Below are positions 4,792 to 5,950 of a stretch of 5,950 nucleotides of DNA, piece by piece. The stretch lies in contig JALWLR010000091.1 in the NCBI GenBank assembly GCA_027084065.1, positions 1 to 5,950 of the forward strand, written 5' to 3'. Position 1 is the stretch's first letter; the number at the start of each line of letters is the position of its first letter. The translations under genes and the position numbers were made by a program. This DNA is from Helicobacteraceae bacterium (GTDB lineage Bacteria; Campylobacterota; Campylobacteria; Campylobacterales; Sulfurimonadaceae). The notes below the pieces were generated by a model, which saw only the letters and a list, made by a program, of their open reading frames with translations, had not been told where the DNA came from and did not search any database.

Positions 4792-5950
4792 ATCAAGTTG
4801 AAAAAATATTACAAGAGATTGATGCTACAAAGTTTCACAAGCTTGTGGACAGTTTTTTATTTAAAAAATTTTCTTATGATATCCATTCAAATGGCACAAA
4901 ACTTGGGGAGAATAAGCCAACAAAAGGCACTCCGGATAGTTTTGCAGTTCTAGAAAATGGCCACTATGTGTTTATGGAGTACACAACACAAAAAACAAAC
5001 GTCACTGAAAAATTTTTGAAAGACTTAGAAAAATGTTTTGACGAAGAGAAAACAGGAATACCTGTAAATCAAATTGAAAAAATCGTTTTAGCTTGCAATT
5101 CAGACCTCAGGCCAGAGGATATTAGAATACTTTCTGATTACTGTAAATCAAGAAATATTGGTTGCGCTTTTTTTGGAAATTCATCAATAGCAAATGAGTT
5201 GACTAATACCTACCCAACGATTGCAAAAGAATTTTTAGGTATTTCTATAGATAGTGGTCAGATTTTAGATTACGACGATTTTATAAAAACATATGACGCT
5301 AATAAATATTCTACTTCTTTGAATACTACATTTCAAAATAGAGAAACTGAAGTTGAGAAATTTAATAAGTGTCTAAATTCCAATGCAATTGTTTTAGTTA
5401 CAGGAGCATCAGGTGTTGGAAAAACAAAATTTGCGCTTGAATCTTGCAGACAATATTCAGGAGAACATGGTTTTGTTTTCAAAGCCATCTTGAATAGAGG
5501 CGTAAATATCTTTGACGATATTAAAGCATATTTCGATGAGGAGTCTGAACGTTATCTTGTTTTAATTGATGACGCAAATAGGGTTCATACTGCTTTAGAG
5601 TATTTTCAAAATTATTATGGGGATAAAATTAAAAATGGTAGTCTGAAGATTGTCGCTTCCGTGAGAGACTACGCTAAAGAAAAAATTATCTCTAAAATGC
5701 CAAATAACATTAGTCATACTGAGATTGAATTAAAACGGCTAAAAGATGAATCAATTCAAGATATTGTAAAACAAGAATATAACATCATCAATACTGCATA
5801 CCTTGAAAGAATTACAGACATATCACAAGGAAATCCCCGCTTGGCACTTATGGCGGCTTCAATTGTAAAAAAGCAAAACAGACTCGATGCTATATATGAT
5901 GTAACGACTATTTATGATGAATATTTTTCAAAAGTAAAAGAAGAATTAAT
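4779..5950 (+). CDS. Nuclease-like domain fused to STAND NTPase, candidate antiphage sensor, 3' partial
   Basis: The frame runs open for 390 codons and leaves the window, so the C-terminus is missing. An in-frame TAA at 4773 makes ATG 4779 the first possible start. Residues about 1-150 resemble a PD-(D/E)XK nuclease: a helix (8-30), GTPDSF (50-55) after a loop, and a strand YVFMEYTTQK (63-72), giving D53 and E67 with Thr where the catalytic Lys is usual. Residues about 180-390 are a STAND P-loop NTPase: FQNRETEVEKF lead-in (185-195), Walker A GASGVGKT (209-216), Walker B YLVLIDDAN (259-267), sensor SVR (294-296) and GNPRLALMA (351-359), the GxP motif. The likely model, by analogy with Avs-type proteins, is that an unseen C-terminal repeat domain detects a phage component, the NTPase oligomerises, and the N-terminal domain acts on nucleic acid. 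It is much more AT-rich than the backbone genes, consistent with transfer. The architecture is clear; the defence role is inference. Confidence 0.85.
   Translation, partial: MSKVNQVEKILQEIDATKFHKLVDSFLFKKFSYDIHSNGTKLGENKPTKGTPDSFAVLENGHYVFMEYTTQKTNVTEKFLKDLEKCFDEEKTGIPVNQIEKIVLACNSDLRPEDIRILSDYCKSRNIGCAFFGNSSIANELTNTYPTIAKEFLGISIDSGQILDYDDFIKTYDANKYSTSLNTTFQNRETEVEKFNKCLNSNAIVLVTGASGVGKTKFALESCRQYSGEHGFVFKAILNRGVNIFDDIKAYFDEESERYLVLIDDANRVHTALEYFQNYYGDKIKNGSLKIVASVRDYAKEKIISKMPNNISHTEIELKRLKDESIQDIVKQEYNIINTAYLERITDISQGNPRLALMAASIVKKQNRLDAIYDVTTIYDEYFSKVKEEL

Overview
The window looks like a Campylobacterota (epsilonproteobacterial) chromosome, most like a Sulfurimonas/Sulfurovum-type genome. 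Supporting signs are the short gaps, overlapping genes, good -10 boxes with weak -35 boxes, a preference for AAA/GAA codons, and a YbiT-type ABC-F gene followed by a fumarylacetoacetase-like gene and a SUI1 gene. This placement is an inference from reading; no search was run.

Positions 1-4381 look like ordinary backbone. The window opens inside a plus-strand gene for a membrane-anchored diguanylate cyclase: a helical periplasmic sensor, a second membrane helix, and a GGDEF domain with an intact I-site. It meets, tail to tail and only 2 bases apart, a tightly packed minus-strand operon that runs ybiT-like ABC-F ATPase -> FAH-fold protein -> SUI1/YciH-like factor (4006 down to 1244). The genes in this operon overlap by 14 bases and 1 base. 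The first and last products act on the ribosome, so the middle gene is a guilt-by-association candidate for a translation-related role. A 60-base divergent gap then carries overlapping promoters, and on the plus strand a small GNAT-like protein that lacks the acetyl-CoA loop, possibly made from a leaderless mRNA.

Positions 4382-4778 are about 400 bases without a clear gene. The first part is very AT-rich (about 22% GC over 4441-4620 by hand count). It then switches abruptly to about 47% GC over 4621-4740, a segment with inverted repeats and a strong AAGGAG ribosome binding site. That site serves a 19-codon ORF whose end overlaps the start of the next gene.

From 4779 to the window end there is a long, AT-rich (about 27% GC in sampled lines, against about 40-50% in the backbone genes) plus-strand gene cut off by the window edge. 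It encodes a PD-(D/E)XK-nuclease-like N-terminal domain joined to a STAND-type P-loop NTPase (Walker A, Walker B, S-x-R sensor and GNP motif all visible). This architecture is shared with Avs-like antiphage sensors, and the gene, together with its unusual leader, is the best candidate for a novel defence system here. The C-terminal sensor lies outside the window.
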